A stretch of DNA of 64,000 nt, taken from positions 372,001-436,000 of the forward strand of contig QHVB01000025.1 of NCBI GenBank assembly GCA_003222195.1, written 5' to 3'. Under the pieces are notes generated by a model, which saw only the letters and a program-made list of their open reading frames with translations, had not been told where the DNA came from and made no database searches. Of the stretch, positions 8,267 to 16,675 are shown piece after piece (the stretch's first letter is position 1; each line of letters begins with the position of its first letter). Position numbers and translations under genes: made by a program. The DNA is from Gemmatimonadota bacterium. Lineage in GTDB: Bacteria; Gemmatimonadota; Gemmatimonadetes; Gemmatimonadales; GWC2-71-9.

Positions 8267-9500
8267 CGTCGCGCTTTGGGCAGCCCTGGGTTGTCCGGGA
8301 AACGCTCCCCGCCCGGCGCCGGCCACGGGCGAGCCCGAGCTGCGGATCGCCATTGCGGTCGGCACGGCGAACGCGTCCATCGGTGGGCCCGAGAGCGGCG
8401 AGTTGTTCATCAGTGACGCGACCACCGGTGTGCCCGTGGGATCCGTGCCGCCCGGCGTGCGCTGGGTGATCGTCGTTGATTCCGCCGATCCGTCGCGGCT
8501 GCGTCTGGTACGACCCGACAGCACGCCGACCGCGCCGCTGCGCGGCATCGCGGTCGTCAACGTCACCGAAAACCGGTTCGTCGTTGCGAACGGTCGTCGC
8601 TACCGCGGCCGCATCACCGTCACAGCGGGACGCGGCGGGCTGACCATGGTGAATCGCGTCGGCGTCGAGAGCTATATCGCCGGCGTCGTCGGGCCGGAGA
8701 TCGGTGTACGCCGTCCCGACGAAATGGACGCCGTGCTGGCCCAGGCCGTCGTGTCACGCAGCTTCGCGGTCAAGAATCGCGGACGCTGGGATGCGTTCGG
8801 CTTTGACGCCTATGCCGACACCCGCGATCAGGTTTACCTCGGAGTCGCGGTCGAGACCAATCAGGTCTGGGATGCCGTGCGCCGCACGGCGGGGCAGGTG
8901 CTCGAGTACGACGACGGCGTCATCGACGCCTATTTCCACTCGACGTGCGGGTTCAGCACGGCGGGAGTGGAAGAGGCATTCGCCACGGCCCGCGCGCGTC
9001 CCTACTTGCGACCAGTGTCGGACGACCGCGGCGGTGGGCATTACTACTGCGACATTTCGCCGCGCTTTCGTTGGCGCGAAGAATGGGATGCGCTCAAACT
9101 GCGCGCTATATTGTCGCGAACCCTGTCCACCGTGATGCCGGTGGCGGGCGACGGCTTGCCGCGCATCACGGACGTCACGGTGAGTCGCACGACGCGATCG
9201 GGTCGCGTGGGCGAGCTGCGGATCGTGTTCGAGCGCGGCGACATTCGCATCCCGGGTCCCGATGTCCGCTCCGTGCTGCGCCCTGACCCCGACCGCACCC
9301 TGTCGAGCGCCGCGTTTCAGCTCGCGGTGACCAAGGGCGCCGGCGGCGCGGTCGACAAGGTTGTGGCGGTAGGCGCCGGATCGGGTCACGCCGTCGGGAT
9401 GTGCCAGTGGGGCGCGATTGGTCGCGCGCGCGCCGGGCAGGACTATCGCTCGATCTTAACTACCTATTTCCCAGGAACCAAGATTGAACGGCTGTACTAG
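8235..9500 (+). CDS. SpoIID/LytB-domain lipoprotein (amidase-enhancer-like)
   Basis: Predicted exported lipoprotein (421 aa). The ATG at 8235 lies inside hemL; it gives a compact signal peptide MRRWAKRAGVSVALWAALGC with a lipobox ending at Cys20, which decides the start. The SpoIID domain (about 150-420) contains NRVGVESYIAGVVGPEIG, AQAVVSRSFAVKN, YFHSTCGFSTAGVEEAF and the terminal GHAVGMCQWGAIG. SpoIID proteins cleave or remodel peptidoglycan glycan strands; family knowledge suggests a division or wall-turnover role in this non-sporulating context. Its stop overlaps the TTG start proposed for the next gene. Confidence 0.88.
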   Translation: MRRWAKRAGVSVALWAALGCPGNAPRPAPATGEPELRIAIAVGTANASIGGPESGELFISDATTGVPVGSVPPGVRWVIVVDSADPSRLRLVRPDSTPTAPLRGIAVVNVTENRFVVANGRRYRGRITVTAGRGGLTMVNRVGVESYIAGVVGPEIGVRRPDEMDAVLAQAVVSRSFAVKNRGRWDAFGFDAYADTRDQVYLGVAVETNQVWDAVRRTAGQVLEYDDGVIDAYFHSTCGFSTAGVEEAFATARARPYLRPVSDDRGGGHYYCDISPRFRWREEWDALKLRAILSRTLSTVMPVAGDGLPRITDVTVSRTTRSGRVGELRIVFERGDIRIPGPDVRSVLRPDPDRTLSSAAFQLAVTKGAGGAVDKVVAVGAGSGHAVGMCQWGAIGRARAGQDYRSILTTYFPGTKIERLY

Positions 9501-10194
9501 AGCGGTTCGGCGGTTCGACGGTTGGGCGATTAGGACGGTTGTGATTGTGGCGGTTTTTCTAACTGCGCAACCGCTAAACCGCCTAACCGCGCAGGGTGTC
9601 CTCAACCAATTCTCCTACGAGAATCTCCGCTTCTCCGGCATTCAGCTCGATGCCGGGCTCCTCGGCGCGTCCGAGCTCGTCGGCACGACTGTGGGAGGAG
9701 TGCGGGTCGACTACGGGCGCATCGCGCCGCGCGTCCGGTTGCTCCTCGGCCTTTCCTACTTTCATTCGGAATTCGATCAGGCGTCCCGCAACCGGTTCGA
9801 GCGGCGGCTCGATAGCATCGTGAATCCGTCCAAGCCTGACAGCATCAATCTCGGACGGATCTCGCTCAGCGACGTCATCGGCGACATCGATTTCCAGCTC
9901 GTATTTCCGCAGGGGCATGGGATCACCGTGTACCTCGGCACGGGCGTGAGCATCCACGCGCGGAACGGCAGCGGGGCGGCGATCAATGGCACATTCGTCG
10001 AAGACGCCCTCGACGTGATCACGGCGGGCCTCAACGGCACGATGGGGTTCGAGTTCAATCTGTCGCACGCGTGGCGCTTCACGGTGGATGGACGCGGCGT
10101 GCTGTCGAGTGGACTCAAGACGGTGAGTCTCCGAACCGGGATCATGTACCGGCTGCGAGGGGGCAGGGAGCAGGGGGCGGGGAGCAGGAAGTGA
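9484..10194 (+). CDS. hypothetical outer-membrane beta-barrel protein
   Basis: A 236-codon frame (TTG start; GTG at 9541 is an alternative) encoding an exported protein: a hydrophobic core VVIVAVFLT followed by Ala-Gln-Gly is the likely signal peptide, then alternating polar/hydrophobic strands rich in Gly, Tyr and Asn (for example VRLLLGLSYFHSEF and ITVYLGTGVSIHA), ending GIMYRLRG plus a short charged tail. This is the pattern of a small eight-stranded barrel. No named family is recognised. Both ends are encoded by degenerate short repeats (9500-9592 and about 10158-10190). The stop overlaps the next gene's GTG. Confidence 0.65.
   Translation: MNGCTRAVRRFDGWAIRTVVIVAVFLTAQPLNRLTAQGVLNQFSYENLRFSGIQLDAGLLGASELVGTTVGGVRVDYGRIAPRVRLLLGLSYFHSEFDQASRNRFERRLDSIVNPSKPDSINLGRISLSDVIGDIDFQLVFPQGHGITVYLGTGVSIHARNGSGAAINGTFVEDALDVITAGLNGTMGFEFNLSHAWRFTVDGRGVLSSGLKTVSLRTGIMYRLRGGREQGAGSRK
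9500..9592 (+). repeat. inverted pair of drifted short-period repeats around a signal-peptide core
   Basis: Arm 9500-9523 is built from CGGTT words spaced about 8-9 nt; arm 9569-9592 is its reverse complement in 19 of 24 positions. The 45-nt loop encodes the hydrophobic core of the barrel protein's signal peptide. Similar constructions occur at 12879-12951 and 27347-27426 with different words. Confidence 0.6.
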
Positions 10195-11198
10195 ACGACC
10201 CAATCCGCGTCGGGGTGCTCGGAGCCGGTGCGATCGCCCAGGTCGCGCACCTCCCCGTGCTGCGGCGGCTGCCCGGTGTGGAAGTGGCCGCCATCTGCGA
10301 TAACGACGTCAGCAAAGCCCAGGCGCTCGCCTCGCGCTTCGAGGTGAAAGACACCTACGACGACATCGAAGAGGTGCTGCGCTACGCGAACGTCGACGTC
10401 GTGGTGATCTGCACGCCCAATCACCTGCATGAGATTCACGTCACGGCGGCGCTGGCGGCGGGGGTGCATGTGCTGTGCGAGCGTCCGCTCGCCCTGACCG
10501 TCGCCGGCGTCGAGCGTGCGCTGGCGGCCAGCGACCGCTACGGCAAGCGCGTCATGGTCGGGATGAACCACCGCTTCCGGTCCGACGTGCAGGCGGTCCG
10601 CGGATTTCTCGCCGGTGGCGACCTCGGCCCCTTGCAGGCGGTGCGTGGCGGGTGGTACACGTTCCAGCCCAGCCGCCAGATGTTGGGATGGCGGCTGCGG
10701 CGCGAGCAGGCGGGCGGTGGCGCCGTGCTCGACCTTGGCCTGCCGCTCGTCGATCTCGGACTGTGGCTCGCCGGCTGGCCCGCGCCCAAGCGCATTTCCG
10801 CGCACCTGACGCGCCCGGCGAAAGATGCGGTCGAGGACATGGGCTCCGCGCTCATCGTGTGCGAGAACGGCGTCTCGATCACCATGGACGTGAGTTGGCG
10901 CCATCTGGGCGAGGGCGAGCGTTTCTGGTTCGATATCGTCGGAGCGAAGGGCTCGGCGATGATCCAGCCGTTGCGCATCTTCAAGGAGCAGCACGGCGTC
11001 GCCGTGGACGTCACGCCGACCGGCGCCGTTGGGCGCGAAACGCAGTTCACGCAGTCCTACCGTGCCGAATGGATGTATTTCCTGGCCGTCATCAAGGGCG
11101 ACGTGAACGCGCCGCCCCCCCGCGACCAGCTCGCGCTGCAGCGCGTGCTGGACGCGATTTACCGGTCGGCTGAGGAAGGACGCGACGTCTTGTTGTGA
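10191..11198 (+). CDS. Gfo/Idh/MocA family oxidoreductase
   Basis: NAD(P)-dependent oxidoreductase of 335 aa; substrate unknown. The start is the GTG overlapping the preceding stop and gives IRVGVLGAGAIAQVAHLPVL, the Rossmann dinucleotide fold (GxGxxA). The family lysine of the EKP motif is replaced: the sequence here reads CERPLALT, so Arg stands where Lys usually contacts NAD and substrate. MNHRFRSDVQAV and the C-terminal alpha/beta domain are typical. The change could alter or abolish classical dehydrogenase activity. The stop overlaps the lnt GTG. Confidence 0.85.
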   Translation: MNDPIRVGVLGAGAIAQVAHLPVLRRLPGVEVAAICDNDVSKAQALASRFEVKDTYDDIEEVLRYANVDVVVICTPNHLHEIHVTAALAAGVHVLCERPLALTVAGVERALAASDRYGKRVMVGMNHRFRSDVQAVRGFLAGGDLGPLQAVRGGWYTFQPSRQMLGWRLRREQAGGGAVLDLGLPLVDLGLWLAGWPAPKRISAHLTRPAKDAVEDMGSALIVCENGVSITMDVSWRHLGEGERFWFDIVGAKGSAMIQPLRIFKEQHGVAVDVTPTGAVGRETQFTQSYRAEWMYFLAVIKGDVNAPPPRDQLALQRVLDAIYRSAEEGRDVLL

Positions 11199-12742
11199 GT
11201 CCGCGCCGGGTGGTCCTGCTCGTCGCGCTGGGAGCCATCGCGCTCACCCTCAGTTACCCGCCGTTTCCACTTCCCATCCTGAGCTTCTTCGCGATCACGC
11301 CCGCCGTCCTCCTCATCCGGGAGGCAGTGACCGACGCCAATCCCACGGGGGCCGCCTTTCGCTGGGGCTGGTGGTACGGCCTGGCCTCCAACGCCTTGGT
11401 GCTTTACTGGCTGGTGGTGGCCCTGTGGCATTTCACGCCGTTTTCGGCGCTCGGCTATCTCGCGACGATCGCGATCATTGGTCTGCTGACCGGCGTCATG
11501 TTCTGGTTTGTGGTGCGGATGCGGCTGAGCGCCCCAACGGTTCCGCTGTGGGTCGTCCTCCCCGTTGCGTGGACGGCGCTCGAATGGCTCATCGGCCACA
11601 TCGGCGATATCCGGTTCCCCTGGCTCGGGCTTGGGACATCATTGGCGGACGCGCCCGTGCTCGTGCAGTGGGCCGACATCGCCGGGGCGCGCGGCGTCAC
11701 CCTGTGGCTGGCGTGGTGCAATGTCGCGATCGTCGAAGCAGCAACCGACGTGCGCGGTGCGCGGTTCGCGCTGCGCGGGTTGGCAGTTGTGGTTGCTACG
11801 GTGGTCCTGGCGCTTGGCTACGGCGCGTGGCGGATGAAGACGCTGCCCATTCGGGACGTGGGTGTCGTCGGCATGGTCCAGCCAAACGAAGGCTTCCAGG
11901 AGAAGGGGGATCCCGCGCATGCGGACAGCGTTGTCGGCAAGCTCTTGGGGCAGTCGCAACAGCTGCTCGCCAAAACACCGCGACCGCAGCTCATCATCTG
12001 GCCCGAAGCCGCAATTCCCGATTTCCTGTGGCGGCGGCCGCGCTGGGAGGCCGCGATCACGAGCCTCGCGCGCGACAATCATGTTCCGATCTTTACGGGC
12101 GTGTTCTGGGCCGATCCGACGTGGCGCACGATTCAGGACCCCTACTACAACGCGGCGCTGCTGATCGACTCGACGGGGCAGTGGCGCGGCGGCCCCGTGT
12201 ACGCGAAGCACTATCTCGTGCCCGTCACCGAGCGTGTGCCCTTTGTCCCGGTGAGCGTGTTTCGGGCGATTCCCGGAATCCGGAACTGGTCGGGCGGGTT
12301 CACTCCCGGCAAAGACCTGCCGGTCTATGAGACGGCGCTCGGCCGGTTCGGCGTCATCGTCTGTTACGAGTCGGCGTTCGAGGACCTGCCTCGCGAGTAC
12401 CGCGCGAAGGGCGCCAATTTCCTCACAAACATCACCAATGACGCGTGGTTCGGGAGCACGAGCGCGCCGCGGCAACACGCCTCCCACTTGGTTCTGCGCG
12501 CGATCGAAACGCGCATGGGCATCGCGCGCGCCGCAAATTCCGGCATCACCGAGTTCGTGGATCCCCTGGGCCGCACCTACGACGAGACGCACCTCGATCA
12601 GGACACAATCGTCACGGACGTCCTGCGGACCAGCGACGTGATTCCGTTGTACGTGCGGCTGGGCGACTGGGTGGGTACACTCGTTGTTGTGCTCACGCTC
12701 GCTGGTGCCGGGTTTCTCCTCAAGCGCCGCTTCCGTCCATGA
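11195..12742 (+). CDS. lnt: apolipoprotein N-acyltransferase
   Basis: Integral inner-membrane enzyme (515 aa) that adds the third acyl chain to lipoproteins, a step of diderm bacteria. Six to eight N-terminal membrane helices (about 1-215) precede a nitrilase-like periplasmic domain with the catalytic triad Glu in IIWPEAAIPD, Lys in YAKHYLVPVTE and Cys in GVIVCYESAFED. WFGSTSAPRQH and RAANSGITEF are further conserved loops. The many predicted lipoproteins in the window (8235, 36292, 50292, 58463, 61441, 62688) are its likely substrates. Start and stop both overlap neighbours by 4 nt. Confidence 0.93.
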   Translation: MSPRRVVLLVALGAIALTLSYPPFPLPILSFFAITPAVLLIREAVTDANPTGAAFRWGWWYGLASNALVLYWLVVALWHFTPFSALGYLATIAIIGLLTGVMFWFVVRMRLSAPTVPLWVVLPVAWTALEWLIGHIGDIRFPWLGLGTSLADAPVLVQWADIAGARGVTLWLAWCNVAIVEAATDVRGARFALRGLAVVVATVVLALGYGAWRMKTLPIRDVGVVGMVQPNEGFQEKGDPAHADSVVGKLLGQSQQLLAKTPRPQLIIWPEAAIPDFLWRRPRWEAAITSLARDNHVPIFTGVFWADPTWRTIQDPYYNAALLIDSTGQWRGGPVYAKHYLVPVTERVPFVPVSVFRAIPGIRNWSGGFTPGKDLPVYETALGRFGVIVCYESAFEDLPREYRAKGANFLTNITNDAWFGSTSAPRQHASHLVLRAIETRMGIARAANSGITEFVDPLGRTYDETHLDQDTIVTDVLRTSDVIPLYVRLGDWVGTLVVVLTLAGAGFLLKRRFRP

Positions 12743-14778
12743 CCCGCGTCGGTGTTGACGTCGGCGGGACGTTCACCGATCTCGTCGCAGTCAGACCCGA
12801 CGGCAGTCTCGACATCCGCAAGGTCGCCAGCACACCCGCGGACCCGAGCATCGGCTTGTTCCGAGCGATCGATGCTCTGGGGACGGGGGACGGGGGAGGG
12901 GGGACGGGTGAATCCGATCGACCCGTCCCTCGTCCCCCGTCCCCCGTCCCCATCGATGTTCTCGTCCATGGCACGACCGTGGCCACGAACGCGCTGCTCG
13001 AGCGCCGCGGCGCGCGTGTGGCACTGGTGACGACGGCGGGCTTCGAGGACTTGCTCTGGCTCCGGCGGCAGGACCGCCCCGCACTCTACGATCTGGCGCG
13101 CGATCACCCGCCGCCCCTCGTCGCGCGTCAAGACGTCATCGGCGCGCGCGAACGGATGGGACCCGATGGGGTCATTGTCGCGCTCTCGGAAAGCGAAGTG
13201 ACGCGCGTGACGGAGGCAGTCCGGGCGCTCGCGCCCCCCCCGGAGTCGATTGCCATCGCGCTGCTCTTTTCTTTCCGGCATCCCGCTCATGAGCGCCGTC
13301 TGGCTGACGCCCTGCGCACCGCGTTGCCCGCTGTTCCGGTCGTGGCGAGTCATGAGATCCTGCCGGTGTTCCGCGAGTACGAGCGCACCAGCACGACGAC
13401 AGCTGAGGCGTACCTGCGCCCCAAAGTCGCGTCCTACGTCGAACGGACGGCCGACGCCAGCAAGGCACGAGGTGTTCGATCACTCCGAATCATGACCTCG
13501 AGCGGCGGCACGCTCGGGGCGGAGCAGGCGGCGCAACGGGCCGCGAGCCTGGCGCTCTCGGGGCCCGCCGGCGGTGTGGTCGGCGCACGGTTGATCGGGG
13601 CGGCGGTAGACGCCCGCGAGCTGCTCACGCTCGACATGGGTGGCACGAGTGCGGACGCCAGCCTGGTGAGCCGCGGCGTCGCGCTCAGCGAAGGCGCCGA
13701 GTCAGTCGCTGGTGTCCCAGTGGCACTGCCTGCGATCCTCATCGAGACCGTGAGCGCGGGCGGCGGGAGCATCGCGTCCGTGGATGAGGGTGGTGCGCTG
13801 CGAGTGGGGCCGCGTAGTGCCGGAGCCGAGCCAGGGCCGGCGTGCTACGGTCGCGGCGGCACCGAGCCCACTGTCACTGATGCGTGTCTCGTGCTCGGCT
13901 GGCTCGATCCAGCCTACCCGCTGGCCGATTCCGTGCAGCTCGATCGGGCTGCCGCCGAGCGAGCAGTCGCGGGGCTGAAATTACCGCGCGACGTGTGCGA
14001 AGTCTCGGCGGGCATCGTGCAGGTGGCGACGGCAGTGATGGCGCGCGCGCTCAAGCGGGTGAGTGTGGCCCGAGGGATCGATCCTCGTGGTATGGCGCTG
14101 CTTCCTTTCGGAGGTGCCGGGCCGTTGTTCGGTTGCGCGCTCGCGGATGCGTTGGGGATGTCTCGTGTCATCGTACCGCCGCACCCGGGCGTGTTGAGCG
14201 CGCTGGGACTCGCAGTCGCGCCCGAGCGCGTCGACGTGCTGGCGTCCTTGCACCGTTCGCTCACCGATCTGTCGGCTACCGAGCTCGCGGCCGCATACGC
14301 ACCGCTCCTCGCCGCTGCCGCAAGCGCGCTGCCTGATGCGGCCCTGACGCGTTTTGCGGACTGCCGATTTGCGGGGCAGGGCTACGAAGTCACTGTCCCG
14401 GCGCGCGATGATCCGCCGGCACTTGCGACCGCCTTCCGCACGGCCCATCGCGCGCGTCACGGGTACGGGGACGCCGACGATGTCCCCCCAATCGAGCTCG
14501 TGAACCTGCGCGTCGTGGCCGAGCGTGGGGTAGCGGCTGCGCCGCTTGGCGGGCGCAGAGGACTGGGAATCCCCAGCGCGGGACGCCGCATGATCGTGAC
14601 CCGCGACGGCAAGCGCGTGCGCGCGGATGTCTGGCCGCTGGGCGAGCTGCCGGCGGGCAAGCAGCTCAATGCGCCGGCGATTCTCGCGGGTCAGGACGCA
14701 ACAGGGCTCATCGAGCCGGGCTGGCGTGGCGTCGTACACGACTCGGGCGCCGTGATTCTCGAGCGGGGTGGGGCGTGA
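12739..14778 (+). CDS. hyuA: hydantoinase/5-oxoprolinase A subunit family protein
   Basis: ATP-dependent amidohydrolase subunit (679 aa) of the HyuA/OplA family, acting on hydantoins or 5-oxoproline together with a B subunit. The N-terminus TRVGVDVGGTFTDLVAV is the actin-like phosphate-binding motif; further motifs are VHGTTVATNALLER, SGPAGGVVGARLIG, TLDMGGTSAD and LPFGGAGPLFGCALAD. Residues 48-71 (Gly/Asp then Arg/Pro-rich) are an in-frame insertion encoded by a long hairpin repeat (12879-12951), between a helix and the VHGTT motif. The gene overlaps lnt and the B subunit gene by 4 nt. Confidence 0.9.
   Translation: MTRVGVDVGGTFTDLVAVRPDGSLDIRKVASTPADPSIGLFRAIDALGTGDGGGGTGESDRPVPRPPSPVPIDVLVHGTTVATNALLERRGARVALVTTAGFEDLLWLRRQDRPALYDLARDHPPPLVARQDVIGARERMGPDGVIVALSESEVTRVTEAVRALAPPPESIAIALLFSFRHPAHERRLADALRTALPAVPVVASHEILPVFREYERTSTTTAEAYLRPKVASYVERTADASKARGVRSLRIMTSSGGTLGAEQAAQRAASLALSGPAGGVVGARLIGAAVDARELLTLDMGGTSADASLVSRGVALSEGAESVAGVPVALPAILIETVSAGGGSIASVDEGGALRVGPRSAGAEPGPACYGRGGTEPTVTDACLVLGWLDPAYPLADSVQLDRAAAERAVAGLKLPRDVCEVSAGIVQVATAVMARALKRVSVARGIDPRGMALLPFGGAGPLFGCALADALGMSRVIVPPHPGVLSALGLAVAPERVDVLASLHRSLTDLSATELAAAYAPLLAAAASALPDAALTRFADCRFAGQGYEVTVPARDDPPALATAFRTAHRARHGYGDADDVPPIELVNLRVVAERGVAAAPLGGRRGLGIPSAGRRMIVTRDGKRVRADVWPLGELPAGKQLNAPAILAGQDATGLIEPGWRGVVHDSGAVILERGGA
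12879..12951 (+). repeat. in-frame 31-nt inverted repeat inside hyuA
   Basis: Left arm 12879-12909 (GGGGACGG-type words) and right arm 12921-12951 are complementary in 29 of 31 positions with an 11-nt loop. It keeps the reading frame and adds about 24 residues to HyuA. The transcript could form a very stable hairpin within the coding region. Confidence 0.85.
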
Positions 14779-16319
14779 GACTCGACGCCGTCGGCCTCGA
14801 GGTGATGGCTCATGCCTTCGCGTCCGTCGCCGAAGAGATGGGCCTGGTGCTGGTGCACAGCGCACTCTCGCCCAACATCCGCGAACGACGCGACGCGTCG
14901 GCAGCGCTGTTCGCCACGGATGGTGAGATGATCGCCCAGGCGGCCCACATTCCCGTGCACCTCGGCGCCCTCGCCGATGCGGTGGCGGCGGTGCGGGCCC
15001 TCGAGCCACAGCCTGGCGAATTGTTCATCCTCAACGATCCCTACGCGGGTGGCAGTCACCTCCCCGATCTCACGCTCATCGGCGCGATCGAGATCGATGG
15101 CCACCTGGGTGGCTACAGCGTCGTGCGCGCCCACCATTCCGATGTCGGTGGGATGACGCCGGGGAGCATGCCCGCGGGCGCGCGGGAATTGTATCAGGAA
15201 GGCTTCATCATTCCGCCGACCCGCCTGACGCCAGACATCGAGCGGCTGCTCTTTGCCAACGTGCGAACGCCCGCGATGCGTCGCGGCGATCTCGCGGCGC
15301 AGCGCGCGGCCGTCGAGCGAGGAGCACAAGGGCTGAGCGCGCTCGCCCGGCGGCACGGCTGGGCGGTATTGCGCGACGCAGCGCACGAGCTGCTCGACTA
15401 CGCCGAACGGCGGACGAACGCTCTGCTCGCGAGGCTCCCGGCTGGGCCAATGACGGCCGTGGATTGCCTGGAAGGTGATGGAGTCGTCGATGAAGAACTG
15501 GAGATTCGAGTCAAGATCACGATCGGTGATGGGATGTTCCGCGCCGACTTCACCGGCACGCGCGACGCGGCGCCGGGCAACGTGAATTGTCCGATCGCCG
15601 TCACGCGCTCGGCGGTGCTCTTCGTGGTGCGCACGTTGCTGCCCGACGACGTGCCGATGAACGGCGGCGTGTCGCGGGCCATCGCGGTGACGGCGCCGCC
15701 GGGCTGTCTCGTCAACGCGCGCCCGCCGAGCGCGGTTGCCGCGGGCAACGTCGAGACATCGCAGCGGATCGCCGACACCGTGTTTCGCGCGCTCGCGGCC
15801 GGCGGCTGTATCGTGCCCGCCCAGGGGCAAGGGACGATGAACAATGTGACATTCGGCGGGCTGGGGGTTGGGGGCTTGGGCCTAGGGGAAGGCTGGACAT
15901 ACTACGAGACGATTGGCGGAGGCCAAGGCGCGAGTCAGGGTGCCAACGGACCGTCCGGCGTGCATGTCGGGATGTCGAACACGTTGAACACGCCGATCGA
16001 AGTACTGGAGATGGAGCACCCGCTGCGCGTGCGAACTTATGCGCTACGGCGCGGAAGCGGAGGGAAGGGGCAGTGGACGGGTGGTGACGGCGTGATCCGC
16101 GAATTCGAGGCACTCGCGCCCATGGAAGCGACATTGCTGACCGAGCGGCGGCGACACGGGCCTGCAGGCGGCGCGGGTGGGTCTGACGGTCAGCCCGGCG
16201 CGAATCAGCGCAACGGTGTGGGATTGGCGTCGAAGACGACGCTCCAACTGGCTGCGGGGGACATCCTCCGCATCGAAACCCCGGGCGGTGGCGGCTGGGG
16301 GAAAGGAACAAACCAATGA
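14775..16319 (+). CDS. hyuB: hydantoinase/5-oxoprolinase B subunit family protein
   Basis: Partner subunit (514 aa) of the preceding protein. Start GTG overlaps the hyuA stop. Conserved HyuB features: ILNDPYAGGSHLPDLTLI, VRAHHSDVGGMTPGSMP (metal/substrate region), ARPPSAVAAGNVETSQRI, and C-terminal ETIGGGQGASQGANGPSGV, LRRGSGGKGQWTGGDG. Between the NNVTFGG and YYETIGGG segments sits a glycine/leucine-rich stretch encoded by a drifted short repeat (about 15855-15894), which looks inserted relative to the family. The stop overlaps the next ATG. Confidence 0.9.
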   Translation: MRLDAVGLEVMAHAFASVAEEMGLVLVHSALSPNIRERRDASAALFATDGEMIAQAAHIPVHLGALADAVAAVRALEPQPGELFILNDPYAGGSHLPDLTLIGAIEIDGHLGGYSVVRAHHSDVGGMTPGSMPAGARELYQEGFIIPPTRLTPDIERLLFANVRTPAMRRGDLAAQRAAVERGAQGLSALARRHGWAVLRDAAHELLDYAERRTNALLARLPAGPMTAVDCLEGDGVVDEELEIRVKITIGDGMFRADFTGTRDAAPGNVNCPIAVTRSAVLFVVRTLLPDDVPMNGGVSRAIAVTAPPGCLVNARPPSAVAAGNVETSQRIADTVFRALAAGGCIVPAQGQGTMNNVTFGGLGVGGLGLGEGWTYYETIGGGQGASQGANGPSGVHVGMSNTLNTPIEVLEMEHPLRVRTYALRRGSGGKGQWTGGDGVIREFEALAPMEATLLTERRRHGPAGGAGGSDGQPGANQRNGVGLASKTTLQLAAGDILRIETPGGGGWGKGTNQ

Positions 16320-16672
16320 CCTGGGTACTCGTGTCGGTGCTTGGTCTTGTCGCAGGCGTCATTTCCGGGCTCTTCGGCGTAGGCGGAGCGGTCGTCATCA
16401 TTCCGGGACTCGTCTTCATCACGAAGATGCCGCAGCACACGGCACATGGCACATCACTCGCCGCGCTGCTCCTGCCGGTTGGATTGCTGGGCGTGCTCGA
16501 GTACTCCAAGCGCCAGCAGGTGAATTGGGCCTATGCCGGAGTCGTTGCCGTCGGGTTGCTGATTGGCGCGTACTTCGGCGCGCGGTTGGCGGGATCGATT
16601 CCGGATGCGACGCTCCGGAAGCTCTTTGGCGGGTTTCTGCTGCTGGTCTCCGTGAAGCTGCTGCTGTCGTAG
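16316..16672 (+). CDS. half-size TauE/SafE-type membrane transporter
   Basis: A 118-residue protein with four predicted membrane helices and the TauE/SafE repeat signature GLVAGVISGLFGVGGAVVII; family members are usually ~250 aa with two such repeats, so this would work as a dimer. GAAAGGA lies 9 nt before the ATG. Family members export sulfite, sulfoacetate or other organic anions; the link to the hydantoinase genes is only positional. It converges with the HD-GYP gene, with only 3 nt between stops. Confidence 0.82.
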   Translation: MTWVLVSVLGLVAGVISGLFGVGGAVVIIPGLVFITKMPQHTAHGTSLAALLLPVGLLGVLEYSKRQQVNWAYAGVVAVGLLIGAYFGARLAGSIPDATLRKLFGGFLLLVSVKLLLS

Positions 16673-16675
16673 CGG

